DNA of 64,000 nt from NCBI GenBank assembly GCA_949752795.1, contig CATKHW010000008.1, positions 558,001 to 622,000 of the forward strand, written 5' to 3'. Below, one piece after another: positions 11,470-27,149 of this stretch. The notes beneath the pieces are model-generated. The model worked only from the letters and a program-made list of their open reading frames with translations, made no database searches and was not told the origin of the DNA. The DNA comes from Hyperoodon ampullatus (lineage: Eukaryota > Chordata > Mammalia > Artiodactyla > Ziphiidae). Made by a program: the position numbers and the translations under genes. Numbering within the stretch: position 1 is the first letter of the stretch; the number at the start of each line of letters is the position of its first letter.

Positions 11470-14400
11470 AAATGATCCATGACCTCTGTCATCACAATGC
11501 TCCAAACACTTGTGATCACCATGTTCCATAACACTTGTCATCACAACGCTCCATGATGCCTGCCATCACAATATTCCATGCCCTTGTAATTACAATGCTC
11601 CATGAACTTTGTCATCACAATGCTCAATACACGTGTCAGCACAATGCTCCCTGACACTTTTCCTCAGAATGCTCCTTGAAACCTGTCATGAAAAGTCTCT
11701 ATGCCTTTTTCATCACAATGCTCCATGCCCTTTTTCTCACAATGCTCCATGCCATTGTCATCAAAATACTCCAAAAGCTTGTCATCAGAATGCTCCAAGA
11801 CCCTTGTTATCACAATGCTCCATGATCCCTGTCATCACAATGCTCCATGACACCTGTCATCACAATGCTCCATGCCCCTTGTCATTACAGTGCTCCATGA
11901 CGCTCGTCATCACAAATATCCATGATCTTCTCATCACAATGCTCCACGGTCTTTCCATCACAATGCTCCATGACACTTCTCATCACAATGTTACATGCTC
12001 TTTTCATCACAATTCTCCATGCGCTTGTCATCGCAATGCTCAATGACACCTGTCATAGCAAGCTCCATGTGCTTTTCATCACAATGCTTCACGAACTTGT
12101 CATCAGAATTCTCATTGGCCCTTGTCATCACAATCCTCCATGCCCTTGTCATCAAAATGCTCCATGACCCTTGTTCTCACAATGCTCCAAACCCCTGTCA
12201 TCACAATGCTCCATTAACTTTGTCATCACATTCCTCCATGACACTTGGCATCACAATGCTCCATGCCATTGTCATCAAAATGGACCATTACATATGTCAT
12301 CACAATGTTCCCTGACCCCTGTCTTCAAAGTACCTCATGATCTTCTCATCACAATGCTCCATGACCTTGTCATCAGAATGTGCCATGCCCACTGTAATCA
12401 CAATAAATCATGAAACTTGTCAGAACAATGCACCATGCCCCTGTCATCACAATGCTCCATACCCTTGTCATCACAATGCTCCGTGACTCCAGTCATCACA
12501 ATGCTTGATGACCTTTTTCATCACAATGGTCCATGCCCTCCTCATCACAAGGCTCTGTGACCATTGTCACCACAATGCTCCATGAATTTTTCATCACAAT
12601 GCTCTGTGATCGTTGTCATCACAATGTTCCATGCCTTTGTCAGCACAATGCTCCATGACTCTTGTCTTCACAATGCTCCATTCGGTTCTCAGCACAATGC
12701 TCCAAGATCCATGTCATCAAAATGGGCCATGCACTTGTCATCACAATTCTCCACAGCCTTGTCATCACAATGCTCCATAAATCTTGTCATCACAATGCTC
12801 CATAAACTTTGTTATCACAATGCTCCATGCACTTCTCATCAAAATGCTCTCTCAGCACTGATATCACAATGTTCCATCACTAGTCATCACAATACTCCCT
12901 CACCACTGTCATCACAATTTTCCATGACCTCTGTCATCACAATGCTACATGCCCTTATCATCACAATGCTCCATGACCCCTGACATCAAAATGTTCCATA
13001 TCCTCTGTCATCAAAATGCTCCATCACCCTTTTCATCACAATGCTCCAAGACCCCTGAAATCACAATGTTCCATAACCACTGTCATCAAAATGTTCCATG
13101 ACACTTTTCATCAAATTGCTCCATGACCCTGTCATCACAATGCACCATATCCATCGTCATCATGCTTCATGCTATTGTCATCAAAATGAAATCAATATGC
13201 TCCATGACCTCTGTCATCAAAATGCTAAGAACCATTGTGATCACAATGTTCTATAACCATTGTCATCACAATGCACCATGACACTCATCATCACAATTAT
13301 CCATGGTCTTCTCATCACAGTGTTCCATGAACTTTGTCATCACAATGCTCAATACACTTGTCATCACAATGCTCCCTGACACTTTTCATCAGTATGCTCC
13401 TTGAACCCTGTCATGACAAGGCTCCATGCATTTTTCATCACAATGATCCATACCATTTTCATCACAATGCTCCAAGACCCGTGTAATCACAATGCTCCAT
13501 AACCTTAATCACAAAGCTCCATGATGCATCTCATCAGAATGCTCCATGGCCTTCTCATCACAATGCTCCATGTCCTTGTCATCACAGTGCTCCAAGACCC
13601 CAGTCATCTCAATGTTCTCTGATTCCAGTCATCACAAGGCTTCATGACATTTGTCATCACAATGGTCCATGTCCTCGTCACACAAGGCTCTGTGACCATT
13701 GTCACCACAATGCTCCATGAACTTTTCATCACAATGCTCTTTTATCCTTGTCATCACCATGCTCCATGCCTTTGTCAGCACAATGCTACATGACCCTTGT
13801 CATCACAATGCTCCATGCAATTGTCAGCACAATGATCCATAACCTATGTCATCACAATGCGCCACGCGCTTTTCATCACAATGCTCCACATCCTTGTCGT
13901 TACAGTGCTCCAAAAACCTTGTCATCACAATGCTCCATGCACTTCTCATCAAAATGTTCTCTCCCCCCTGTCATCACAATGTTCCATGATCCCTGTCATG
14001 ACAATGCTACATGATCTTATCATCACAATGCTCCATGAACCATGACATAACAATGTTCCATAACTACTGTCATCAAAATGTTCCATGATCCTTTTCATCA
14101 AATTGCTCCATGACACTGTCATCACAATGCTCCCTGCCCTTCTCATCACAATGTACCACGACCTTGTCATCAAATTGCTCCATGAACTTTGTCATCACAA
14201 AGCTCCATGACCCTTGGCATCACAATGCTCCATGCCATTTTCATCACAATGCTCCATGACCCCTGTAATCACAATGCTCCATGCACTTTTTCATCAGAAT
14301 GCTCCATGAGACTTGTCATCACAAGGCTCCATGGTCTTCTCATCACAATGCTCCAGGACCTTGTCATCACAATGCTCCATTCCCTTGTCATCACAATGCC

Positions 14401-17400
14401 CCATTACCCATGTCATCACAATACTCCATGAATATTTTCAGCCCAATGCTCCATGACCGTCTTATCACAATCCTCCATGACACCTGTCATCACAATGCTC
14501 CATGACCACTGTCATCACTACGCTCCATGACCCCTGACAACACAATGATCTGTGAATGTTTTCATCAAAATGCTTCATGACCTTTGTCATCACAATGCTC
14601 CATGCCCTTGTCATCACAATGCTCCAAGATGCCTCTTATCACATTGCTCCATGCCCTTGTCATTAAAATCCTCCATGACCCATGTATCACAGTGTTCCAT
14701 GCCCTTGTCATCACAGTGCTCCATGCCCACTCTCATCACAATAATCCATGAAACTTTTCGGAAAAATGCTTGATGCCCTTGTAATCACAATGCTCCATTG
14801 CCCATGTCATAACAATGCTCCATGACCCATGCTATCACAATGTTCCACGGCCTTGTCATCACAAGGATCCAAGACCCCTGTAATCACAATGCTCTATGCC
14901 AGTTTTCATCAGAATGCTCCATGAGAATTGTCATCACAAGGCTACATCGTCCTCTCATCACAATGCTCCTGGAGCTTGTCATCACAATGCTCCGTGACTC
15001 CAGTCATCACAGTGCTTTATGACCTTTGTCAACACAATGGTCCATTCCCTCGTCATCAAAAGGCTCTGTGATATTTGTCACCACAATGCTCCATGAAATT
15101 TTTATCACAATGCTCTGTTACCCATGTCATCATTATGCTCCATACCTTTGTCAGCACAATGCTCCATGACCATTGTCATCACAATGCTCCATGCGCTTGT
15201 CCGCACAATGCCCCATGACCTGTGTCATCACAGTGCGCCATGCGCTTGTCATCACAATGCTCCACAACCTTTTCATCACTGTGCTCCATAAATCTTGTCA
15301 TCAGAATGCTCCATGCACTTCCCATTAAAATGCTGTCCCACCACGGATATCATAACGTTCCATCACTAGTCATCACAATACTCCCTCACCCCTTTCAACA
15401 CAATGTTCCCGGACCCCTGTCATCAAAATGCTCCATGACCCTTTTCATCATAATGCTCCATGACCCCTGACATCACAATGTTCCATAACACCTTTCATCA
15501 AAATATCCCATGACACTTTTCATCAAATTGCTCCATGACCATTTCATCACAGTGCTCTCTGCCCTTCTCATCACAGTGCACCACGCCCTTGTCATCAAAA
15601 TGCTCTATGACCTTTGTCATCACAAAGCTCCATGACCCTTGGCATCACAATGCTCCATTCCATTGTCATCAAAATGCTCCATGAACACTCTCATCACATT
15701 GATCCATGCAGTTGTCATCACAGGCTCCATGATGCTTTTCATCACAATGCTCGATGCTCTTCTTAACACAATGCTCCATGCCCTTTTCATTAAAATCCGA
15801 CATGACCCATGTATCACATGTGTTCCGTGCCCTTGTCATCACAATGCTCCATGCCCCCTCTCATCACAATAAGCCATGAAACTTTTCAGACCAATGCTCC
15901 ATGCCCTTGTCATCAAAATGCTCCATTACCCGTTATAACAATGCTCCATGACACCTGCCATTACAATATTCCACGGCCTTGTCATCACAAGGCTCCATAA
16001 CCCATGTCATCACAATGCTCCGTGTCCTTGTCATCACAAAGCTCCATGACGCATGTCATCAGAATGCTCCATGGCCTTCTCATTCACGATGCTCCATGCC
16101 CTTGTCATCACAATTCTCCTAGACCCCTGTAATCACAATGCTCCATGCCCCTTTTCATCTCAATGCTCCATGAACCGTGTCATCAAAATGCACCATGCCC
16201 ATCATCATAATGCTTCATGCAATTGTCATCAAAATGAAATCAAAATGCTCCATGACCTCTGTCATCACAATGCTCCAAACCCTTGTGATCACATTGTTCC
16301 ATAACACTTGTCATCACAACGCCCCATGACGCTCATCATCACAATTATCCATGGCCTTCTATTCACAATAATCCATGAACTTTGTCATCACAATGCTCAA
16401 TACACTTGTCATCACAATGCTCCCTGACACTTGTCATTAGTATGCTCCTTGAAACCTGTCATGACAAGGCTCCATGCCTTTTTCATCACAATGATCCATG
16501 CCTTTTCCTGACAATGCTCCAAGACCCCTGTAATCACAATGCTCCATGCCCTTGTCATCACAAAGCTTCATGATATATGTCTTCAGAATGCTCCATGGCC
16601 TTCTCATCACCATGCCCCTTGCCCTTTTCATCACAATGCTCCTTTCCCTTGTCATCAAAATGCCCCATGACCCCTGTCATCACAATACTCCTTGAATATT
16701 TTCAGCCAAATGCTCCATGACCTTCTCATCACAATGCCCCATGAATCCTGTCATCACAATGCACCATGGCCCCTGTCATCACAATGCTCCTTGATTCCAG
16801 TCATCACAATGCTTCATGACTATTGTCATCAGAACGGTCCATGCCCTTGTCACACAAGGCTCTGTGTCATTTGTCACCACAATGCTCCATGAACAATTCA
16901 TCACAATGCTCTGTGACCCTTGTCATCACAATGCACCATGCATTTGTCAGCACAATGATCCATGACACTTGTCATCACAATGCTCCATGCGCTTGTCATC
17001 ACAATGCTCCTTGACGCTTGGCATCACAATGTCCCATGCGCTTGTCATCACAATGCTCCACATCATAGTCATCACAATGCTACATAAACCTTGTCATCAC
17101 AATGTTCCATGCACTTCTCATCAAAATGCCCTCTCACCACTGGTATCACAATATTCCATCACTAGTCTTCACAATATTCCCTCACCGCTGTCATCACAAT
17201 GTTCCATTACCCATATCATCACAATGCTACACGTACTTATCATCAAAATGCTCCATGACCCCTGCCATTACAATGTTCCATAACCTCTGTCATCAAAATG
17301 CTACATTACCCATTTCATCTCAATGCTCCATGACCCCTGTCATCACAATTTTCCATAACCACTCTCATCAAAATATTCCATGACCTTTTTCATCAAATTG

Positions 17401-20400
17401 CTCCATGAACCTATTATCACAATGCTCGCTGCACTTCTCATCACAACGCACCACGGCCTCGTCATCAAAATGCTCCATGACCTTTGTCATCACAAAGCTC
17501 CATGACCCTTGGCATCACAATTCTCCATTCCATAGTCATCACAGTGCCCCATGAAGCCTTTCATCACATTGCTCCATGCCCTTGTCATCACAAAGCTCCA
17601 TGACGCTTGTGATCACAGTGCTCGATGCCATTCTCATCAAAATATTCCATGCCCTTGTCATTAAAATCCTCCATAACCCATGTATCGAAGTGTTCTGTGC
17701 CCTTGTCATTACCATCCTCCATTACCCATGTATCAAAGTGTTCAGTGCCCTTGTCATCACAATGCTCCATGCCCACTCTCATCATAATAATCCATGAAAT
17801 ATTTCAGACCAGTGCTCCATGCCCTTGTCATCACAATGCTCCATTACCCCTGTCATAACAATGCTCCATGACCCCTGCCATCACAAAGTTCCACGGCCTT
17901 GTCATCACAAGACTCCATGACACTTGTCATCACAATGTTCCAAGACACTGTAATCACAATTCTCCATACACTTGTCATCACAAAGCTCCATGACACATGT
18001 CATCAGAATGCTCCATGGCCTTCTCATTTACGATGCTCCATGCCCTCATCATGAGAATGCTCCAAGACCCCTGTAATCACAATGCTCCATGCCCCTTTTC
18101 ATCTCAATGCTCCATGAACCGTATCATCACAATGCACCATGCCCATCATCATAATGCTTCATGCAATTGTCATCAAAATGAAATCAATATGCTCCATGAC
18201 CTCTGTCATCACAATGCTCCAAACCTGTGTGATCACAATGTTCCATAACATTTGTCATCACAACGCCCCATGACGCTCATCATCACAATTATCCACGGTC
18301 TTCTATTCACAATACTCCATGACCTTTGTCATCACAATGCTCAATACTCTTGTCATCACAATGCTCCCTGACACTTGTCGTCAGTATGCTCCTTGAACCC
18401 TGTCATGACAAGGCTCCATGCCCTTTTAATCACAATGATCCATGCCCTTTTCCTCACAATGCTCCAAGACCCCTGTAATCACAATGCTCCATGCCCTTGT
18501 CATCACAAAGCTTCATGACACATGACTTCAGAATGCTCCATGGCCTTCTCATCACCATGCTCCATGTCCTTTTAATCCCAATGCTCCATTCCCTTGTCAT
18601 CAAAATGCCACATGAGCCCTGTCATCACAATAATCTATGAACATTTTCAGCCCCGTGCTCCATGACATTCTCATCACAATGCCCCATGAAACCTGTCATC
18701 ACAATGCTCCATGAACCCTGTCATCCCAATGCTCCGTGACTCCAGTCATCAAAATGCTTCATGACCTTTGTCATCACAATGGTCCATGCCCTTGTCACAG
18801 AAGGCTCTGTGACTTTTGTCATCACAATGCTCCCTGAAATATTCATCACAATGCTCTGTGACCCTTGTCATCAAAATGCACCATGCTATTGTCAGCCCAA
18901 TGCTCCATGACCCTTGTCATCACAATGCTCCATGCGCTTTTCAGCACAATGCTTTTTGACCCATGTCATCACAGTGCTCCACATCCTTGTCACCACAATG
19001 CTCCATAAACCGTGTCATCACAATGCTCCATGCACTTCTCATCAAAATGCTCTCTCACCACTGATATCACAATGTTCCATCACTAGTCTTCACAATACTC
19101 CCTCACCCCGTCATCACAATGTTCCATGACCTCTGTCATCACAATGCTACATGCACTTATCATTAAATGCTCCATGAACCTTGACATCACAATGTTCCAT
19201 AAACCCTGTCATCAAAATACTCCAATACCCTATTCATCACATTGCTCCATGACCCCTGACACCACAATTTTCCATAACCACTCTCATCAAAATGTTCCAT
19301 GACCTTTTTCATCAAATTGCTCTATGACCCTGTTATCACAATGCTCCCTGCCCTTCTCATCACAATGCACCTCGACCTTGTCATCAAAATGCTCCATGAG
19401 CTTTGTCATCACAAAGCTCCATGACACTTAGCATCACAATGCTCCATGCCATTGTCATCACAATGCTCCATGAAGCCTCTCATCACATTGCTCCATGCCC
19501 TTGTCATCACAAAGCTCCATGACGCTTGTGATACCAATGCTTGATGCCCTTCTCATCACAATGCTAAATGCCATTGTCATTACAATCCACCATGACCCAT
19601 GTATCAAAGTGTTCCATGCCCTTGTCATCACAATAATCGATGAAACTTTTCAGACAAATTCACCATGCCCTTGTCATCACAACGCACCATTACCACTGTC
19701 AATACACTGCTCCATGACACCTGCCCACACAAGGTTCCACGACCTTGTCATCACAAGACTCCATGACACTTTTCATCACAATGCTCCAAGACAATGTAAT
19801 CACAATTCTCCATACCCATGTCTCACAAAGATCCATGACACATGTAATCAGAATCCTCCATGGCCTTCTCATTCACGATGCTCCATACCTTTGTCATCAC
19901 AATGCTCCAAGACTCCTGTAATGACAATACTCCCTGCCCCTTTTCATCTCAATGCTCCATGAACCCGGTCATAACAATGCACCATGCCCATCATCAAAAT
20001 GCTTCATACTATTGTCATCACAATGAAATTAAAATGCTCCATGACCTCTGTCATCACAATGCTCCAAACCCTTGTGATCCCAATGTTCCATAACACTTGT
20101 CATCACAATTCCCCATGACTCTGGTCATCACAATTATCCATGGTCTTCTCATCACAATGCTCCATGATCTTTGTCATCACAATGCTCAATAAACATGTCA
20201 TCAAAATGCTCCATGACACTTGTCATCAGAATGCTCCTTGAACCCTTTCATGACAAGGCTCCATGCATTTTTCATCACAATGATCCATGCCCTTTTCATC
20301 ACAGTGCTCCAAGACCACTCTAATCTCAATGCTCCTTGCCCTTGTCATCACAAAGCTCCATTATGCATGTCATTAGAATGCTCCATGGCCTTCTCATCAC

Positions 20401-23240
20401 TATGCTTCATGACCTTGTCATCTCAATGCTCCAAGACCACTGTCATCATAATGATCCATGACCCTTTTCTTCAGAATGCTCCATGAGACTTGTCATCAGA
20501 AGGCTCCATTTTCTTCTCATCACAATGCTCCAGGACCTTGTCATCACAATGCTCCATTCCCTTGTCATCACAATGCTCCATGACCCCTTTCATAACAATA
20601 CTCCAAGAACATTTTCAGCCCAATGCTCCATGAACTTCTCATCACAATGCTCCATTACCCCTATCATTACAATTCTCCATGCTCCTTGAAATCAAAATGA
20701 TCCATGACCTCTGTCATCACAATGTTCCAAATCATTGTGATCACATTGTTCCATAACACTTGTCTTCACAACACTCCAGGATGCCTGTCATAACAATATT
20801 CCATGCCCTTGTCTTCACAATGCTCCATGACCTTTTTCATCACAATGCTCAATACACTTGTCATTACAATGCTCCCTGACACTTGTCGTCAGAATGCTCC
20901 TTGAACCCTGTCATGAAAAGGCTCCATGCCTTTTTCATCACAATGCTCCATGCACTTTGCATCACAGTGCTCCATGCCATTGTCATCACAATACTACACA
21001 AGCTTGTCATCAGAATGCTCCATAACACCTGTCATCACAATGCTCCATGACCCCTGCTATCGCAATGCTCCATGAGACCTGTCATCAAAATGCTCCTTGC
21101 CTCTTGTCATTACAGTGCTCCATGACGCTCGTCATCACAATTATACATGGTCTTCTCATCACAGTGCTCCACGGTATTGTCGTCACAAGGATCCATGACA
21201 CTTTTCATCACAATGTTACATGATCTTTTCATCACAATTCTCCATGCAATTGTCATCGCAATGCTCCATGAACCCTGTCATAGCAAGCTCCATATGTTTT
21301 TTATCTCAATGCTTCACGACCTTGTCATCATAATTATCAATGGCCCTTGTCATCACAATGCTCCATGCTCTTCTCATCAAAATGCTCCATGACCCTTGTC
21401 ATCACAATGCTCCAAGGCCTTGTCATCACAATGCTCCATGAACCCTCTCATCACATTGCTCCATGCCCTTGTCATCACAAAGCTCCATGACGCTTGTCAT
21501 CACACTGCTAGATGCCATTCTCATCACAATGCTGCAGGCCCTTGTCATTACAATGTTCCATGGTCCATGTATCACCGTATTCCGTGCCCTTGTCATCACA
21601 ATGCTCCATGCCCACTCTCATCACAATAATACATAAAACTTGTCACATAAATGCCCCATGCACTTGTCATCAAAAGGCTCCATTACCCGTGTCATAACAA
21701 TGCTCCATGACCCCTGTCATCACAATGTTCCACGGCCTCATCATCACAAGGCTCCATGACCCTTGTCATCACAATTCTCCAAGAACACAGTAATCACAAT
21801 GCTCCATGCACTTGTCATCACAAAGCTCCATGACGCATGTCATCATAATGCTCCATGAGCTCTGTCATCTCAGTGCTCCAAACCATTGTGATCAAAATGT
21901 ACCATAACACTTGTCATCACAATTCACCATGACGCTCCTCATCACCATTATCCATGGTCTTCTCATAAAAATGCTCCATGAACTTTGTCATCACAATGCT
22001 CAATACACTTGTCAGCTCAATGCTCCCTGACACTTGTCCTCAGTATGCTCCTTGAACCCTGTCATGACAAGGCTCCATGCCTTTTTCATCACAATGATCC
22101 ATGCACTTTTCATCACAGTGCTCCAAGACCCCTGTAATCACAATGTTCCATGCCCTTGTCATCACAAATCTCCATGACCCATATCATCAGAAGTCTCCAT
22201 GGCCTTCTCATCACCATGCTCCATGCCCTTGTCATCACAATGCTCCCTGACATTTGTCTTCAGAATGTTCCTTGAAACCTGTCATGAATAGGATCCATGC
22301 CTTTTTCATCACAATGCTCCATGCCCTTTTCATCACTATGCTCCAGGCCATTGTCATCACAAAACTCCGCAAGCTTGTCATCAGAATGCTCCATGACCCC
22401 TGTCATCACAATGCTCCATGACCCTGTCATCACAATGCTCCATGACACCTGTCCTCACAATACTCCATGCCCCTTGTCATTACAGTGCTCCATGACTCTC
22501 GTCATCACAGTTATCCATGGCCTTCTCATCACACTGCTCCACGGTCTTGCCATCACTATGCTCCATGCCCTGGTCATCACAATGCTCCATGTCCCTTGTC
22601 ATCACAATTCTCCACGTCCTTGTCATCACAATACTCCATGACACTTCTCATCACAATGTTACGTTGTCTTGTCATCACAGTTCTCCATGCACTTTTCATA
22701 GCAATGCTCCATGTCGCCTGTCATAGCAAGCTCCGTGCGCTTGTCATCACAATGCTTCACGACGTTGGCATCAAAATTCTCAATGGCCCTTGTCATCACA
22801 ATGCTCCATGTCCTTGTCATCACAATGCTCCATGACCCTTTTCTTCACAATTCTAAAAGAAATTGTCATCAAAATGCTCCATTACCTTTGTCATCACAAT
22901 CCTCCATGACACTTGGCATCACAAGGCTCCATTACCTTTGTCATCACAAACCTCCATGACACTTGGCATCACAACGCTCCATGGCATTGTCATCACAATG
23001 GGCCATGACTTATGTCTTCAAAATGCTCCCAGACACCTGTCTTCAAATACTGCATGACCTTGTCATCAAAATGCTCCATGCCCTTGTCATCACAATGCGC
23101 CATTCCCACTGTCATTGCAATAATCCATGAAACTTGTAAGACCAATGCTCCATACCCCTGTCATCACAATGCTCCATGCTCTTGTCATCACAATGCTCCA
23201 TGACCCATCATCATAATGCACCGTGAGTCCTGTCATCACA
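11470..23240. repeat. Family II segment A of a large internal duplication
   Basis: The order of variant monomers is colinear with 27,150-37,230. Landmark pairs: CCATGATGCC 11,551/27,233; TGCCATGCCC 12,381/28,038; CTCCCCCCTG 13,971/29,496; CCGCACAATG 15,201/30,195; the start of the CATCAGAACGGTCCATGCCC unit, about 16,823/31,170; CACTAGTCTT 19,081/31,507; the CCTTGAACCCTTTCATGAC unit, about 20,231/32,610; and the CCCCTTGTCATTACAG unit, about 22,467/36,476. The offset moves through 15,682, 15,657, 15,525, 14,994, 14,347, 12,426, 12,379 and 14,009. The steps fit insertion or deletion of close to whole numbers of 24-bp units. There is no gene in this 11.8 kb. Confidence 0.82.
16053..19110. repeat. 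Direct 1.92-1.94-kb tandem unit inside segment A
   Basis: The series starting ATGTCATCAGAATGCTCCAT at 16,053 recurs at 17,997, a spacing of 1,944 bp or exactly 81 units of 24. Both copies carry the 25-bp variant unit with CTCATTCACG or CTCATTTACG, followed by the CCCATCATCATAATGCTTCATG series. Segment B lacks about 1.92 kb here: the offset falls from 14,347 to 12,426. So A has one extra unit, or B has lost one. Confidence 0.72.
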
Positions 23241-26200
23241 ATGCTTCATGACATTTCTCATCACAATGGTCCATGCCCTCGTCATCACAAGTCTCTTTGA
23301 CATTTTTCACCACAATGCTCCATGAACTTTTCATCACCATGCTCTGCGACCCTTGTCATCACAATGCTCTAGGACCCTTTTCATCACACTGCTCCATGAC
23401 CCCTGACATCACAATATTCTATAACACATGCAATCAAAATGTTCCATGACCCTTTTCATCAAATTGCTCCATGACACTGTCATCACAATGCTCCCTGCCC
23501 TTCTCATCAAAATGCACCATGCCCTTGTCATCAAAATGCTCCATGACATTTGTCATCACATAGCTCCATAACCCTTGGCATCACAATGTTCCATGCAATT
23601 GTCATCACAATGCTCCAAGACCCCTGTAATCACAATGCTCCATGCACTTGTCATCGCAATGCTCCATGACCCCTGTCATAGCAAGCTCCATGTGCTTGTC
23701 ATAACAATGCTTCACGACCTTGTCATCAAAATTCTCAATGGCCCTTGTCACCACAGTGCTCCAAGCCCTTGTCATCACAATGCTCCATTACCTTTGTCAT
23801 CACAAACCTCCATGACACTTTGCTTCACAATGCTCCATGACATTGTCATCACAATGCACAAGGACATATGTCATCACAATGCTCCCTGATACCTGTCTTC
23901 ACAATAATCCATGACATGGTCATAACAATGCTCCATGCCCTTGTCATCACAATGCTCCATGCCCTTGTCATCACAATGCTCCGTGACTACAGTCATCACA
24001 CTGCTTCTTGACCTTTGTCATCACTATGGTCCATGCCATCGTAATCACAGGGCTCTGTGAACATTGTCACCATAATGCTCCATGAACTTATCATCACAAT
24101 GCTCTGTGACTCTTGTCATCACAATGCTCCATGCCTTTGTCAGCAGAGTGCTCCATGACCCTTGTCATCACAATGCTCCATTCGCTTGTCAGCACAATGC
24201 TCCATGACCCATGTCATCACAATCTGCCATGCGCTTGTCATCACAATGTTCCACATCTTTGTCATCCCAATGCTCCATAAACCTTGTCATCACAAAGCTC
24301 CATGCACTTCTCATTAAATTGCTCTTTCACCACAGATATCAAAATGTTCCGTCACTAGTCATTACAATACTCCCACATCCCTGTCATGACAATGTTCCAC
24401 GGCCTTGTCATCACAAGGCTCCATGACCCTTGTCATCACAATGCTCCAAGACCCCTGTAATCACACTGCTCCATGCTCTTGTCATCACAAAGCACCATGA
24501 CGCATGTCATCAGACATCTCCGTGGCTTTCTCATCACAATGCTCCATGCTTTTTTCATCAAAATGCTGCATGAACTCTGTCATCACAATGAACCCTGCCC
24601 ATCATCATAATGCTTCATGCTATTGTCATCACAATGAAATCAGAATGCACCATAAACTCTGTCATCACAATGCTACAAAGCCTTGTGTTCACAGTGTTCC
24701 ATAACACTTGTCATCACAACTCCCCATGATGCTCATCATCACAATTATCCATGGTCTTCTCATCACAAAGCTCCATTACCTTTGTCATCACAATGCTCAA
24801 TACACTTGTCATCACAAGGCTCCCTGACACTTGTCGTTAGTATGCTCCTTGAACCCTCTCATGACAAGGCTCCATGCTCTTTCATCACAATCATCCATGC
24901 CCTATTCTTCACAATGCTCCAAGACCCATGTAATCACAATGCTTCATGCCCCTTTTCATCAGAATGCTCCATGATACTTGTCATCACAAGGCTCCATGGT
25001 CTTCTCCTCACCATGCTCCAGGACCTTGTCATCACAATGCTCCATGACCCCTGCCATCACAATACTCAATGAATACTGTCAGCCCAATGCTCCATGAACT
25101 TCTGATCACAATGCTCCATGACCCCTGTCATCACAATGAACCATGACCCCTGTCATCACAATGCTCCATGACCACTGTCATCACATCACTCCATGACACC
25201 AAACAACACAATGATCCGGGACCCCTGTCATCAAAATGCTCCATGACACTTGTCATCACAATGATCCATGCCCTTGCCATCACAATGCTCCATGACCCCT
25301 GTCATCACAATGCTCCATGACTCCAGTCATCACAATGCTTCATGACCTTTGTCGTCACAATGGTCCATGCCCCGTCTTCACAATGCTCTGTGACATTTGT
25401 CACCACAGTGCTCCATGAAATTTTCATCATAATTGTCTGGGACCGTTGTCATCACAATGCTCCAAGCCTTTCTCAGTACAATGTTCCATGACCATTGTCA
25501 TCACAATGCTCCATGCCCTTGTCAGCACAGTGTGCCATGACCCTTGTCAACACAAGGCTCCAAGCCCTTGTCATCACAGAGCTCCATTACCTTTATCATC
25601 AAAAACCTCCATGACACTTAGCATCACAACGCTCCATGGCATTGTCATCACAATGGGCCATGACTTATGTCTTCGAAATGCTCCCAGACACCTGTCTTCA
25701 AATACTGCATGACCTTGTTATCACAATGCTCCATGCCCTTGTCATCACAATGCGCCATTCCCACTGTCATCGCAATAATCCATGAAACATGTAAGACCAA
25801 TGTTCCATGCTCTTGTCATCACAATGCTCCATGCCCCTGTCATCACAATGCTCCATGCCCTTGTCATCACAATGCTCCGTGACTCCTGTCATCACAATGC
25901 TTCATGACCTTTCTCATCAAAATGGTCCATGCCCTCGTCATCACAAGTCTCTTTGACATTTGTCACCACAATGATCCATGAACTTTTCATCACAATTCTC
26001 CATGACCCTTGTCATCACAATGCTCCATATGCTTATCCGCACAATGCTGCATGACCCATGTCATCACAATGCACCATGTACTTGCCGTCACAATGCTCCA
26101 TAAAACTTGTCATCACAGTGCTCCATGCACTTATCATCAAAATGCTCTCTCACCACAGATATCACAATGTTCCATCACTAGTCATCCCAATACTCCATCA

Positions 26201-27149
26201 CCCCTGTCATCAAAATGTTCCATTACCCATGTCATCAAAATGCTACATGCACTTATCATCACAATGTTCGATGACCCCTGACATCACAATGTTCCATAAC
26301 CCCTGCCATCAAAATGCTCCATGACACTTTTCATCACACTGCTCCATGACCCCTGACATCACAATATTCTATAACCCCTCTTATCAAAATGTTCCATGAC
26401 CCTTTTCATCAAATTTCTTCATGACCCTGTCATCACAATGCTCCCTGCCCTTCTAATCACAATGCTCCATGCACTTGTCATCAAATTGCTCCATGACATT
26501 TGTCATCACAAAGTTCCATAACTTTTGGCATCACATTGCTCCATGCCATTGTCATCACAATGCTCCATGAACCCTCTCATCAAATTGCTCCATGCACTTG
26601 TCATTACAAAGCTCCATGACGCTTGTGATACCAATGCTCGATGCCCTTCTCATCACAATGCTCCATGCCCTTGTCATTACAATCCTCCATGACGATGTAA
26701 CACAGTGTTCCGTGACCTTGTCATCACAATGCTCCATGCCCACTCTCATCACAATAATCCATGAAACTCTTCAGACCAATACTGATGCCCTTGTCATCAT
26801 AATGCTCCATTACCCCTGTCATAACAATGCTCCATGACACCTGCCATCACAAGGTTCCACGGTCTTGTCATCACAAACTCCATGACCCTTGTGATCACAA
26901 TGCTCCAAGAACCTGTAATCACAATGCTCCATGCACTTGTCATCACAAAGCTCCATGGCGCATGTCATCAGAATGCTCCATGGCCTTCTCATTCACAATG
27001 CTCCATTCCCTTGTCATCACAATGCTTCAAGACACCTGTAATCACAATGCTCCATGCCCCTTTTCATCTCAATGCTCCATGAACCCTGTCATCACAATGC
27101 ACCATGCCCATCATCATAATGCTTCATGCTTTTGTCATCACAATGAAAT
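23241..27149. repeat. Family II block between the two large duplicate segments
   Basis: Diverged 24-bp units with no non-array sequence. The stretch starting at 23,012, at the end of segment A (CTTCAAAATGCTCCCAGACA, then a shortened TCTTCAAATACTGCATGACC join), recurs at 25,667, a spacing of 2,655 bp. The part from about 23,620 to 25,150 is colinear with 60,780-62,400. No gene is seen. Confidence 0.72.
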
